Under the pieces are notes generated by a model that worked only from the letters and a program-made list of their open reading frames with translations, was not told the DNA's origin and searched no databases. The position numbers were made by a program, and so were the translations under genes. A DNA stretch of 36,529 bases from Pseudomonadales bacterium (GTDB taxonomy: Bacteria; Pseudomonadota; Gammaproteobacteria; Pseudomonadales; Pseudohongiellaceae): the NCBI GenBank assembly GCA_023254735.1, contig JALRKV010000027.1, positions 1 to 36,529 on the forward strand. Reading direction: 5' to 3'. Positions 16,805-27,056 of the stretch are shown here, piece by piece; position 1 is the stretch's first letter; every line of letters starts with the position of its first letter.

Positions 16805-17788
16805 TTAAAGCGACGAAATAACCAACCTAAAGCCGATCGTTGGATTGCGCACGCTTGGATCGACTGCCCCACGCACTGCAGCGCGGACATTGTTGATTGA
16901 GTCCTGATAAGAGCCGCCCCTCATAACCCAGAGAGAATCGACGTCGAGCAACGCCTCGGCGCTCGAAGGAGCGAACGGATAATCGACCAGCGCACTCCGG
17001 GTTAACTCCCATGCGTTCCCCGCCATGTCTGATAACCCATAGCTGCAGGGCTCACAGCTGTGCGAGCCCACCGGCAGTAGCGCGGCGCCGCCAATATTCG
17101 CGAAGGCGTCGCTGGGCTGCATACCCCAAGGAAAGAGCCGCCCATCTGTGCCGCGTGCCGCTTTTTCCCACTCGGCTTCGTTCGGCAAGGTGACTTTCGC
17201 GCCCGCCTCAAGCGCCTCACGCAGGACGGTCGGCGTCGCCGCCGAGGTGCGCAGCTGCGCGTCGAGCCAGCGTGCATAGCTCAGCATTTGTGGCAGAGAA
17301 ACGGATGTGACCGGCAGCGCCGGATCGAGGGCTGCGAACAACGCGGCGCTGGGGGAATCGGTGGCAGTGAGGTAGTTAGCAAACTGCGCATTGGTCACTT
17401 CGAAGCGACCAATGAAATATTCCGGCAGCTCGACCCTGCCCTGACGCTGCGTCGCCGACCAGCGCTCATTCTCATACGCCATCCGATCTCGCTGCGGGTT
17501 GCTGCCCATCGTGAACTCGCCGGCAGGGATAGCAACGAATCCCCACAGGGGATCTGCGGGCAGGGCAAAGTTTTCAACGACAGGCGACTGCGCGAGATCC
17601 GCACGGTCATCACGCTCTAGATGCGTGCTCTGATAACTCATAAACACGGCGGTGAACGCGACGAGGCTTAACATCGCCGTAATACCAACGGCGCGACCCG
17701 GCGCTTGATAGTCTAGGTTCTGTGCTAGGACCGCGTCTTCGGTTATTACTTCATCGCTTTGCCCACGCTTTTTCTTGCCCGATGCCAT
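16805..17788 (-). CDS. Membrane-tethered SUMF1/FGE-like domain protein, probably not catalytic
   Basis: The 327-residue protein has a short lysine-rich cytoplasmic start, one transmembrane helix (residues ~32-52) and a periplasmic SUMF1/FGE-sulfatase fold. The fold is recognised from VAIPAGEFTMGSNPQRD, then YFIGRFEVTNAQFANYL, LPNEAEWEKAARG, GNAWELT and WVMRGGSYQD, ending in NPTIGFRLV. True formylglycine-generating enzymes have two copper-binding cysteines before the final GFR, but none occur there. The only cysteines are in HSCEPC. It is therefore more likely a structural, ligand-binding or accessory module. It starts seven bases after the stop codon of the RnfD-like gene, with GGGAG inside that gene as ribosome site, so the two proteins are probably made together and may form a complex. 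Confidence 0.85.
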   Translation of the reverse strand: MASGKKKRGQSDEVITEDAVLAQNLDYQAPGRAVGITAMLSLVAFTAVFMSYQSTHLERDDRADLAQSPVVENFALPADPLWGFVAIPAGEFTMGSNPQRDRMAYENERWSATQRQGRVELPEYFIGRFEVTNAQFANYLTATDSPSAALFAALDPALPVTSVSLPQMLSYARWLDAQLRTSAATPTVLREALEAGAKVTLPNEAEWEKAARGTDGRLFPWGMQPSDAFANIGGAALLPVGSHSCEPCSYGLSDMAGNAWELTRSALVDYPFAPSSAEALLDVDSLWVMRGGSYQDSINNVRAAVRGAVDPSVRNPTIGFRLVISSL

Positions 17789-17794
17789 GTGGCG

Positions 17795-19378
17795 CTATTC
17801 TCCCGCCGCAGCGGAGCGCTCACACGCAAACGCCCAGTCGTGACTGCACGCGCGTGCATAGAGTTCTGGCGCAGGCGTGTCGATTAAGTTCTTGCCACCC
17901 TGGCGGAGCATGAGCCGCAGATCCAACTCCAGCGGCTCGGCGCGCAGCGCCGTTTGCTCCTGCAGCAAGTTGGCGCATCCCGCTTGAAACTTAAGCTCAC
18001 AGGCGCGCGCGAAATAGCTGTAGGCGAGGTCGGCATCGCGCTCGACAATCAGCCCCTCGCGATAGTGGGCGCCCAGTTCGTTGCAGGCCCATGCGGCATT
18101 GTCGCCGCAGTAGGTCGACTCAACGCTTACGAGTCGCGCGCAGGCATTCGGCAACTGCGCCGAACAAGACTGCTGCCAGAACGGCACGCTATCGCCGGGG
18201 TGCTGTGCGTCGGTGCGGCCGAGCAGCGACATAAAGCCGAAGACAGAGATCCAAACGACCATGTGCGCGACGTTCGCGCGCCCACCCAACCAAGCGGGGT
18301 TCCATAAATTGAGCACGGCGTCGGATTTGATTCGGCGCACCAAACGATCGATACCAATCACGCTAAGATTCAGAAGCGGCACACACAGCAGTTTGTCGTA
18401 GAGCGTAGGCTCGCCGAGCCAGCCGAGAATTGTGTAGAGCGCGAATACGCCAATGCCGTAAAGCACGCCGAAGAGAGTTTTACCGAGCGGCGTGCGCGGT
18501 GAAGTCGACGGGTCGGTGATCAGCAGATGCAAGCCGAGAAACACCGCTGCCGGAATTTCCGAATCGAGAAAATAAGGCACGCCGGCGAGCGCAGCATACA
18601 GCGCGCTAAAGCCGAAGAGCGTAATCGCCGCAGCGCCCGACACCAGCGTGATCGAGAAAAAGTACATCACGATTAAGCCGACCGCGAACAAATAGGTATA
18701 GATTCCCGGCGCGAGCGTCAGGGTCGATGAAATCTCTGGCGCCCATGTTAAATCGGTAGTTCCGGTGGCAATGAGAATCAGTGAGAAAAAGCCGAGACTG
18801 AACGCCGACGGGTTGAAAATATGCACGCTGCGGCCGTCGCGCTTCCAACGCACAAACTCCTTGCCTAAAAAGCCGACGGCGATCATGACAAACTGCATGT
18901 AAAACCAGTCGTCGTGGAACCACAGAAAGAGGTTGGTGCTAAAAATGATTGGAATAGGCCCGAAGCCGAGCATGTAGCTGCGGCGTCGCGACCAGGCGAG
19001 CAGCATCCCGAAGGTGTAGGCAAACATCACCTGCCCTGCGAGCAGCCAGAAATGATCATAGACCGGTCGCCAATGATAGCCCCAGTATAAATAGACGCTA
19101 AACTGCACCATCGCCTGCACATAGTGCTGCGCGTAAATCGCACGGCTAAAGTCTTTGAGCGCAGGACGCCGGGCGAGGTGGATCAGCATGAATCCCTGCC
19201 ATAGCAGAAGAACCGCCGACGCGCCCCAGAACGAGTACATGAGTGTCGAATTAGCCGCGATGCGCGGCGCAAAGGAGAGTAAGAAGATTGCGAGCGTGAG
19301 CGCCATCGGCAGCTTAAAACTGCCTACCACTTGAGAGAGGCGGAGCGCGGGGCGCGTGTCTATTTCGGTCGTATTCAT
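17795..19378 (-). CDS. NqrB/RnfD-like membrane protein fused to cysteine-rich Sel1/Hcp-like repeats
   Basis: The 527-residue protein has about ten membrane segments in residues ~20-385. Two motifs recall the NqrB/RnfD family: HIFNPSAF (186-193) and TDPSTSP with the following GKTLFGVLYG (288-309). The latter aligns with the region where RnfD and NqrB carry covalent FMN on a Thr. After the last helix, residues ~400-525 hold four Cys pairs, each spaced C-X7-C (405/413, 424/432, 460/468, 511/519). Text such as ACNELGAHYREG and LAYSYFARACEL is typical of Sel1-like repeats in Helicobacter cysteine-rich proteins, where such pairs form disulfides. The tail should therefore be periplasmic. The gene is the first of a pair with the SUMF1-like gene. 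No other Rnf or Nqr subunits are present. Covalent flavin and electron transport are inferences. Confidence 0.8.
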   Translation of the reverse strand: MNTTEIDTRPALRLSQVVGSFKLPMALTLAIFLLSFAPRIAANSTLMYSFWGASAVLLLWQGFMLIHLARRPALKDFSRAIYAQHYVQAMVQFSVYLYWGYHWRPVYDHFWLLAGQVMFAYTFGMLLAWSRRRSYMLGFGPIPIIFSTNLFLWFHDDWFYMQFVMIAVGFLGKEFVRWKRDGRSVHIFNPSAFSLGFFSLILIATGTTDLTWAPEISSTLTLAPGIYTYLFAVGLIVMYFFSITLVSGAAAITLFGFSALYAALAGVPYFLDSEIPAAVFLGLHLLITDPSTSPRTPLGKTLFGVLYGIGVFALYTILGWLGEPTLYDKLLCVPLLNLSVIGIDRLVRRIKSDAVLNLWNPAWLGGRANVAHMVVWISVFGFMSLLGRTDAQHPGDSVPFWQQSCSAQLPNACARLVSVESTYCGDNAAWACNELGAHYREGLIVERDADLAYSYFARACELKFQAGCANLLQEQTALRAEPLELDLRLMLRQGGKNLIDTPAPELYARACSHDWAFACERSAAAGE

Positions 19379-19433
19379 TGCTTGTATCTCATCTGCTGCA
19401 CTTAACGCTGCGCGGTCTCACCTAGCGCCAGCT

Positions 19434-19463
19434 AGCATAAACCATGGGGTATGCTGTGTTCAA
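19434..19463 (-). promoter_or_regulatory. Candidate sigma-70 promoter of the RnfD-like/SUMF1-like pair
   Basis: On the minus strand TTGAAC (19458-19463) and TATGCT (19434-19439) are 18 bases apart. Each matches the consensus at four of six positions, and they lie about 56 bases before the start codon. Confidence 0.35.
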
Positions 19464-19590
19464 TTTGACGTGCCTTGCAAAGGCTTGAAATCTGCGCTGC
19501 ACAGGCGTAATTTCAGGAGGCTGTGCCGTATTACCGTTCGACTCAACGCTCATTAAAGTAATAAAAACGAAGCGAATCCGAGAGGTATGT

Positions 19591-20646
19591 ATGAAAAGCG
19601 ACGTCGGTCACCCCACACGCCAGTCATTGACTAAAACACTACGATTGTCACAGACGCTTAGTTTCGCGGCGCTCGCCCTCACACTGACCAGCCCGCTCGC
19701 ACAGGCACAGAACGCCGACGTGCCGCGAACCGAGCACGGACATCCCGATTTTCAGGGCTTTTACACCTTCAGAACTATCACACCGCTCAATCGTCCTCCC
19801 GAACTCGCCGATAAAGAGGTGTTAACACCTGAAGAGGCGGCCGAATGGGAAGCGTTTGAGAATAAGCGCCAAAACCGCGACCTGATTGTCGACAGCGTCG
19901 GCGGCGCCGGCTACCCGCCGGGTGTCATTTCCTATAACGAATTTTGGTATGAGCGCGGCAGCGAGACCATCGCAAGCCGGCGCACTTCGCTTATCTACGA
20001 TCCACCCAATGGCCGCATTCCGGAGCTCAATGCCATCGGCAAACAGCGCCGCGCCGACTACAGCGACATGATATTCAACAGCGCAGGCCCCGAGGGCCGA
20101 ACCACGGTCGATCGCTGCCTTACGGGCTTTGTCGGTGGCCCGCCCATGATTCCGGGCTCTTACAATAACAATATGCAGCTGGTGCAAACCAAAGACCACA
20201 TCATGATTCTCAACGAAATGGTGCACTCGGCGCGCATTATTAAACTCAATGCCGAGCCTAGCGGCCTCCAGTCCAAGTGGGAGGGCGAGTCGGTGGGCCA
20301 CTGGGAAGGCGACGTGCTCGTCGTCGAAACCAGCAATTTTTATCACGACTATAATCTCAGGGGCATGTCCGAAGAGGCGAGGATCATCGAGCGCTTCCGC
20401 TATGTCGAAGACGGATTGCTCGAGTATGACTTCACCGTAACCGATCCAAAAAGCTGGGACTCGTCGTGGTCCGCGCGCGTCCCGCTGCGCCGCTCCGCCG
20501 ACCCCGTTTACGAATATGCCTGCCACGAAGGCAATCATGGCCTCATCGGCATTTTAGCCGGCTGGCGCCGCTACGAATCGATGGGCATGAATGGCGACGG
20601 CACGCCGCTGTCGGAGACCGCAGGTGCAATCGCCACCGATGAATAA
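19591..20646 (+). CDS. Secreted protein of unknown function
   Basis: The 351-residue protein has a signal peptide cut near AQAQ (residue 40). The mature part opens with RTEHGHPDFQGFY and later has the segments PFGRxPE-like DPPNGRIPEL, DRCLTGFVGGPP, GHWEGDVLVVET, IIERFRYVEDGLLEYDFTV and the ending VYEYACHEGNHGLIGIL. I recognise this as a large, uncharacterised family common in Acidobacteria and marine Proteobacteria, often beside secreted oxidoreductases; no function is known to me. Two conserved cysteines (in DRCLTG and YACHEG) may pair. The ATG at 19591 has GAGAGG upstream. The next gene, a secreted beta-propeller, begins 25 bases after the stop, so they probably form an operon. Confidence 0.8.
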   Translation: MKSDVGHPTRQSLTKTLRLSQTLSFAALALTLTSPLAQAQNADVPRTEHGHPDFQGFYTFRTITPLNRPPELADKEVLTPEEAAEWEAFENKRQNRDLIVDSVGGAGYPPGVISYNEFWYERGSETIASRRTSLIYDPPNGRIPELNAIGKQRRADYSDMIFNSAGPEGRTTVDRCLTGFVGGPPMIPGSYNNNMQLVQTKDHIMILNEMVHSARIIKLNAEPSGLQSKWEGESVGHWEGDVLVVETSNFYHDYNLRGMSEEARIIERFRYVEDGLLEYDFTVTDPKSWDSSWSARVPLRRSADPVYEYACHEGNHGLIGILAGWRRYESMGMNGDGTPLSETAGAIATDE

Positions 20647-20671
20647 AACAGTGTGTTAACTAGGAGTAAAA

Positions 20672-21748
20672 ATGAAAACAAACACCTCGATGCCAATCCT
20701 TAAAGCGGCGCTTTTCGCCAGCTGTCTAACGCTTCCGGCGCTATCCCTCGCGCAGGCCGATATGCCGCCGGTTAATGATTTACCCAATCCCTATATGACT
20801 CAGGCCGGCTATTTCAAACTGCCCGCCGGACGCAACTGGGGGTCGAGCAGCACGGTCGATATCGATATCGACGGAGAAAGCGTTTGGATAGCCGAGCGCT
20901 GTGGCGGCAACATCAATGCCTGTGTCGACAACCCCGACACTAATTTGGTCATGCTGTTCGATAAAGACGGCACGCTGGTGCGCAGCTTCGGCGCCGGTTA
21001 CATCACTTGGCCACACGGCATTCACGTAGACCACGACGGCAACGTGTGGATAGCCGACGGTCGCGACAATCAGGGCGGCGACAATCCACCAACCGAAGCC
21101 TATGGCCATCAGATCCATAAGTTTAGCCCAACCGGTGTTCACCTCATGGCGCTGGGTCAGAAAGCCGGCGGCCGCGATGACGAGTACTTCTATACCCCTA
21201 ACGACATGCACGTCGCCCCTAACGGCGACATTTTTGTTGCCGAGGGACACTCCAACACCGCAGGCACGCCCGCTCGCATACTCAAATTCAACGCCGACGG
21301 CGAATTCCTCATGAGTTTTGGCGAAATGGGGTCCGACGACGGCCAGTTTATGCAGCCCCATGCACTAGCGATGGACTCAAAGGGAAGGCTTTTCGTGGGC
21401 GACCGCAGCAATAACCGCGTGCAGATTTTCGACCAAGAGGGCAACCACCTCGACACGTGGTATCAATTTGGGCGGCCGAGCGGCATCTACATCGACAAAC
21501 ACGACGTGCTTTATTCTGCAGACTCGGAGTCAGGCTCGGTTAACCCGGCGCACGGGGACTGGCTGCGCGGCATCCGTATTGGTAGCGCCATCACGGGCGA
21601 GGTCGAGTTTTTTATCCCTGATCCAGATCCCGATTGCCGCGGCACCTGCACGGCTGAGGGCGTTGTCGCCGACAAACACGGCAATATCTTCGGTGCCGAA
21701 GTGGGGCCAGTAGGTGGGGTGAAACGGTATACGCGAGGCGTGAATTAA
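20672..21748 (+). CDS. Secreted NHL-repeat beta-propeller (peptidyl-hydroxyglycine amidating lyase-like)
   Basis: The 358-residue protein has a signal peptide ending at SLAQ (residue ~29) and successive NHL blades. Examples are WPHGIHVDHDGNVWIADG, YTPNDMHVAPNGDIFVAEGH, QPHALAMDSKGRLFVGDRS and NRVQIFDQEG, forming a six-bladed propeller. The pattern NDMHVAP...FVAEGH...RILKF is that of proteins annotated as peptidyl-alpha-hydroxyglycine alpha-amidating lyase-like. The eukaryotic lyase activity is not shown for bacterial members, so a binding or lactonase-like role is equally possible. AGGAG lies about six bases before the ATG. It follows the unknown secreted protein gene by 25 bases, and a hairpin terminates the transcript. 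Confidence 0.85.
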   Translation: MKTNTSMPILKAALFASCLTLPALSLAQADMPPVNDLPNPYMTQAGYFKLPAGRNWGSSSTVDIDIDGESVWIAERCGGNINACVDNPDTNLVMLFDKDGTLVRSFGAGYITWPHGIHVDHDGNVWIADGRDNQGGDNPPTEAYGHQIHKFSPTGVHLMALGQKAGGRDDEYFYTPNDMHVAPNGDIFVAEGHSNTAGTPARILKFNADGEFLMSFGEMGSDDGQFMQPHALAMDSKGRLFVGDRSNNRVQIFDQEGNHLDTWYQFGRPSGIYIDKHDVLYSADSESGSVNPAHGDWLRGIRIGSAITGEVEFFIPDPDPDCRGTCTAEGVVADKHGNIFGAEVGPVGGVKRYTRGVN

Positions 21749-21775
21749 GCACCCTCGATGAAAGTGTAAACAAGC

Positions 21776-21795
21776 GGCGGGGTTAATTCCCCGCC
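21776..21795. terminator. Bidirectional hairpin terminator between two convergent genes
   Basis: GGCGGGG (21776-21782) and CCCCGCC (21789-21795) are perfectly complementary around TTAATT. Moderately T-rich stretches follow on both strands. The stem overlaps the last codons of the minus-strand gene, whose stop is at 21783-21785. Confidence 0.5.
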
Positions 21796-22265
21796 AATTG
21801 TTTCTGCCTTGCCTTTAGCTGAGAGAGTATCTGCATTATCTCCCTCATGGCAGGCACCTCGCCCGCTACTCGCTTCATATCGTCTTCGAGCTTTTCATAC
21901 TCCGGCGCCACCAAACTCCTCGCGGCGAATCCGCCTTGAAAGTCCCGCAGGTCCTCCCCATCGGTGCGATTCTTATCCAGATTCACCTCGATATAGAACT
22001 TCGGCTCGCAGATCCGCACGGAGATATTCGAGCCCGTCGGCTTTTCTTTGCGGCACACAATGTCGAACGAGTCGTCGATATTGTGTTCATTGTAGATCGC
22101 GTACATCTGATCTTCGGCTTCTCGGATGTAGCTGGTCACCTCTGCTCGCGTCAGATCGGCGATTTGAATGACTTCGCCGTCTTCTTGGGCGTAAGCAACA
22201 CTAGCGGCGGTCAGAGCTGCGGCTAGTGCTGCGATAAAGAGCGTCGATTTCACTGGTTTTCTCAT
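21783..22265 (-). CDS. Small secreted protein of unknown function
   Basis: The 160-residue protein has a clear signal peptide (cut near AYAQ, residue 27). It then has a charged region with two cysteines, in FDIVCRKEKPTG and VRICEPKF, spaced for a disulfide. The C-terminal half (from about residue 115) is predicted to be a long helix rich in Glu, Lys, Met and Gln. I recognise no named family. AGAGGAG lies about nine bases before the ATG, a strong ribosome site. The gene is downstream of icd on the same strand, 78 bases away, and could be co-transcribed or have its own weak promoter. Confidence 0.75.
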   Translation of the reverse strand: MRKPVKSTLFIAALAAALTAASVAYAQEDGEVIQIADLTRAEVTSYIREAEDQMYAIYNEHNIDDSFDIVCRKEKPTGSNISVRICEPKFYIEVNLDKNRTDGEDLRDFQGGFAARSLVAPEYEKLEDDMKRVAGEVPAMREIMQILSQLKARQKQLAGN

Positions 22266-22343
22266 GGCCAGTACTCCTCTTAAGTGCTCGTAAACAAAGT
22301 CCGTCCTTAACTGACGCTACTCCCCGACGCCCAGAATATCAAC

Positions 22344-24622
<2,279 letters not shown>

Positions 24623-24624
24623 GC

Positions 24625-24652
24625 ATTATAGCAGCGCCCAACTGGCAGTCAT
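24625..24652 (-). promoter_or_regulatory. Sigma-70 promoter of icd
   Basis: On the minus strand there is a consensus -10 box TATAAT (24625-24630), with ATGACT (24647-24652) 16 bases upstream as a four-of-six -35 box. It is about 53 bases before the icd start codon. Confidence 0.5.
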
Positions 24653-24735
24653 AGGTCTGGCATCAGCTCAAAGGGGACCCCCGCCATAACCCATGTCATA
24701 ATAGCGAAATCAAATCACACAGTTTAGGAATCACC

Positions 24736-25242
24736 ATGTTACTGACCACCGCAATCGAAGGATTTACGCTGCGCGCAGCAACAAAAAAGGACACAGCGAC
24801 GATTCTAGGATTCATCAAAGAGCTCGCCGAGTACGAGAAGCTCGCCCACGAAGTAGTGGCGACCGAGGCAACACTCCACGAGACGCTGTTCGGCGACACG
24901 CCCTATGCGCACGTCATCATGGCAGAACTCGACGGCACCGCAGTGGGCTATGCGCTCTACTTCCACAATTTCTCGACCTTTACCGGCCGACCCGGTATTT
25001 ACCTCGAAGACATCTACGTGCAGCCTGCGCACCGTGGTCAGGGGTTCGGTAAACTCCTTCTCGCGTATCTGGCGCGCAAAGCAGTCGACATGCACTGCAC
25101 GCGTGTCGAATGGTCTGTTTTAGACTGGAACCAACCGGCGATCGACTTTTACCGCTCGATAGGCGCACGGCCGATGGACGGCTGGACGGTGCAGCGACTC
25201 GACGGCGAGCGCCTAGCGGGCTTTGCCAAAGAATTTAAGTAG
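24736..25242 (+). CDS. GNAT family N-acetyltransferase
   Basis: The 168-residue protein is a single GNAT domain. It opens with FTLRAATKKDTATILGFIKELA and has the acetyl-CoA-binding motif in YLEDIYVQPAHRGQGFGKLL (Arg100 to Gly105). It ends with VEWSVLDWNQPAIDFYRSIGA and a basic ending. The layout and the LEDIYVQPxxRGxGxG text resemble diamine/spermidine acetyltransferases (SSAT-like), but the acceptor is not certain. AGGA lies about nine bases before the ATG. The aminotransferase gene starts ten bases after the stop, its ribosome site overlapping the stop codon, so the two are coupled. Confidence 0.88.
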   Translation: MLLTTAIEGFTLRAATKKDTATILGFIKELAEYEKLAHEVVATEATLHETLFGDTPYAHVIMAELDGTAVGYALYFHNFSTFTGRPGIYLEDIYVQPAHRGQGFGKLLLAYLARKAVDMHCTRVEWSVLDWNQPAIDFYRSIGARPMDGWTVQRLDGERLAGFAKEFK

Positions 25243-25252
25243 GAAACCAGTA

Positions 25253-26113
25253 ATGACCAATACCGTCTTCGTTAACGGCAGCTATGTGCCCAAGCAAGAA
25301 GCAACAATCTCTGTGTTCGACCGCGGGTTCATTTTCGGCGACGGCGTTTACGAAGTCGTGCCGGTTATCGCCGGAAAAATGGTCGACAAGGCCTATTTCA
25401 TCGAGCGCCTCGCGCGTAGCCTTGGCGAACTCGAAATCGAATGGCCGTGCAGCCGCGACGACGTGCTCGCCATGTTGAATGAGTTGATCACGCGCAACGC
25501 GTTGATCGAAGGCATGGTGTATCTGCAGATCACGCGCGGCATCGCCGATCGCGACTTTGCCTTTCCCGCAGACATCACCTCGTCGATTGTCGCCTTCTCG
25601 AGCGAGCTAACGCTCATCGACAATCCTGCGGCGCGCACCGGCATTCCGGTGATGACGACGCCGGATCTGCGCTGGAAACGTCGCGACATCAAATCGGTCA
25701 ACCTCTTAGGTCAGGTGCTAGCCAAGCAGAGTGCGGTGACGCGCGGTGGCAAAGAAGGTTGGATGATCGAAGACGGGGTGATCACCGAGGGCGTTTCGTC
25801 GAGTGCCTACATTGTCAAAGACCAGGTGATTATCACGCGCCCCTTGAGCAACGAAATACTCCCCGGCATTCGCCGCCGCACGCTGCTTGAGCTTTGCGAA
25901 AAAGAGGGCATCACGCTCGAACAGCGGCTGTTCACGCTCGACGAGGCGCTCGCCGCCGACGAGGCGTTCATCAGCAGCGCAACCACGATTGTACTGCCGG
26001 TGGTGAGCATCGATGGCAGCACAATCGGCACCGGCGAACCCGGCCCGATCACGCAAAAACTGCGCTCACTTTATCTCGCAAGGCTTAAGGCCGAGGCTGG
26101 GGAAACGCAATAA
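25253..26113 (+). CDS. D-amino acid aminotransferase-like class IV PLP enzyme
   Basis: The 286-residue protein is a fold-type IV aminotransferase. The sequence FDRGFIFGDGVYEVVPV near residue 22 is typical of D-amino acid transaminases. Lys147 in DIKSVNLLGQ should bind PLP, and Glu179 in ITEGVSSS follows. Arg100 matches the carboxylate-binding Arg98 of the Bacillus enzyme, but the next-but-one residue is Phe102 where Bacillus has His100, so specificity may differ. The start is the ATG at 25253 with AGGA eight bases upstream. An upstream start at 25223 would lie within the acetyltransferase gene and adds no family sequence. The last 29 bases overlap the end of epmA on the other strand. Confidence 0.88.
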   Translation: MTNTVFVNGSYVPKQEATISVFDRGFIFGDGVYEVVPVIAGKMVDKAYFIERLARSLGELEIEWPCSRDDVLAMLNELITRNALIEGMVYLQITRGIADRDFAFPADITSSIVAFSSELTLIDNPAARTGIPVMTTPDLRWKRRDIKSVNLLGQVLAKQSAVTRGGKEGWMIEDGVITEGVSSSAYIVKDQVIITRPLSNEILPGIRRRTLLELCEKEGITLEQRLFTLDEALAADEAFISSATTIVLPVVSIDGSTIGTGEPGPITQKLRSLYLARLKAEAGETQ

Positions 26114-27050
26114 CGCCGGCAATATCGTCGATGCCTAGCGCCGCCATCACGAGCCGGTCAACGCCGAGGGCAACGCCTGAACACTCGGGCATTCCCGCGG
26201 CGAGCGCGGCGAGCAGCGCCTCATCAATCGGCACCTGATCGAACCCCCTGCGCGCACGTTCGGCTATATCTGCATCGAAACGCGCGCGCTGCTCGGCTTC
26301 GTCTAACAGCTCGAAGTAACCGTTAGCCACCTCCATGCCGCCTAAAAATAATTCGAAGCGTCGCGCCACTGGCTGCCCAGTCTCATCGTCCTCGACGCGC
26401 GCAAGCGCCGCCTGCTCAACCGGATAGTCAAAAATAAAACAGGCATCTGGCAGTGTGGGTTCGATACAGTGACTGAGCAGCAGCTGCAAATAGTCGGTGC
26501 GCGAAAGATCGGCGGCAACGAGATCAAGTGTTTGCTCGGCGAGGGCGGCGAGTTCATCGAGGCTTACGCGGTGGGGATCGATTGCAAAGTGAGTCTCGAA
26601 AAGCGCTCTATAGCTCAGGCGCTCAATTTTTACGGCCGCGGTTCGCTGCGAGTCGGCGGCAGCGAACACCGCCTGCACCAACGCCTCGACCTCGTCCATT
26701 AGCTGTTCGAGCTTCATGCCAACGCGGTACCACTCGCACAGCGTAAATTCGTGATTGTGCCGTTTGCTCGGCGCCTCCCGACGAAAGACTTTCCCGAGCT
26801 GATAAATCGACCCACAGCCGGCCGCGAGCAGGCGCTTGAGCGCGAACTCGGGCGAGGTCTGCAAGAAAGAGGCGGCGCTGTCGACGCGGTAGGAATCGAT
26901 ATAAATATCGGTCGCGGTGGTCGGCATGAGGATTGGCGTGTCGACTTCTAACACGCCGCGCTGGGCAAAAAACTCGCGCACTACAGCGAGCAAGACTGCT
27001 CGCTGCTGCAACGTCTCGAGGGCTGCGCTCGGCCGCCAGTCGCTCGTCAC
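26085..27050 (-). CDS. epmA: Elongation factor P beta-lysine ligase (EpmA/PoxA/GenX)
   Basis: The 321-residue protein is a class II lysyl-tRNA-synthetase-like enzyme without an anticodon-binding domain, as expected for EpmA (325 residues in E. coli). Motif 1 includes FAQRGVLEVDTPIL. Motif 2 is the FRRE...HNHEFTLCEWYR segment, and motif 3 is GVALGVDRLVMAAL near the C-terminus. It attaches (R)-beta-lysine to Lys34 of EF-P. Translation starts with GTG seven bases after the efp stop, with only a weak ribosome site, so it depends on coupling to efp. Its end overlaps the aminotransferase gene by 29 bases. Confidence 0.95.
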   Translation of the reverse strand: MTSDWRPSAALETLQQRAVLLAVVREFFAQRGVLEVDTPILMPTTATDIYIDSYRVDSAASFLQTSPEFALKRLLAAGCGSIYQLGKVFRREAPSKRHNHEFTLCEWYRVGMKLEQLMDEVEALVQAVFAAADSQRTAAVKIERLSYRALFETHFAIDPHRVSLDELAALAEQTLDLVAADLSRTDYLQLLLSHCIEPTLPDACFIFDYPVEQAALARVEDDETGQPVARRFELFLGGMEVANGYFELLDEAEQRARFDADIAERARRGFDQVPIDEALLAALAAGMPECSGVALGVDRLVMAALGIDDIAGVIAFPQPRP

Positions 27051-27056
27051 GGAGGG

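Noticed and set aside
16797..16806. AATGATCATT palindrome at the end of the SUMF1-like gene
   Set aside because: A 10-base palindrome overlapping a stop codon is expected by chance; no T-tract follows, so it is not a terminator.
16705..16890. 62-codon upstream extension of the maeB frame
   Set aside because: It has no malic-enzyme similarity and overlaps the end of the SUMF1-like gene; the internal ATG begins exactly at the family N-terminus.
19516..19562. Tiny reading frame (GTG at 19524, 12 codons) after AGGAGG, upstream of the secreted protein gene
   Set aside because: The ribosome site is only two bases from the GTG, too close to work, and nothing suggests regulation by a leader peptide.
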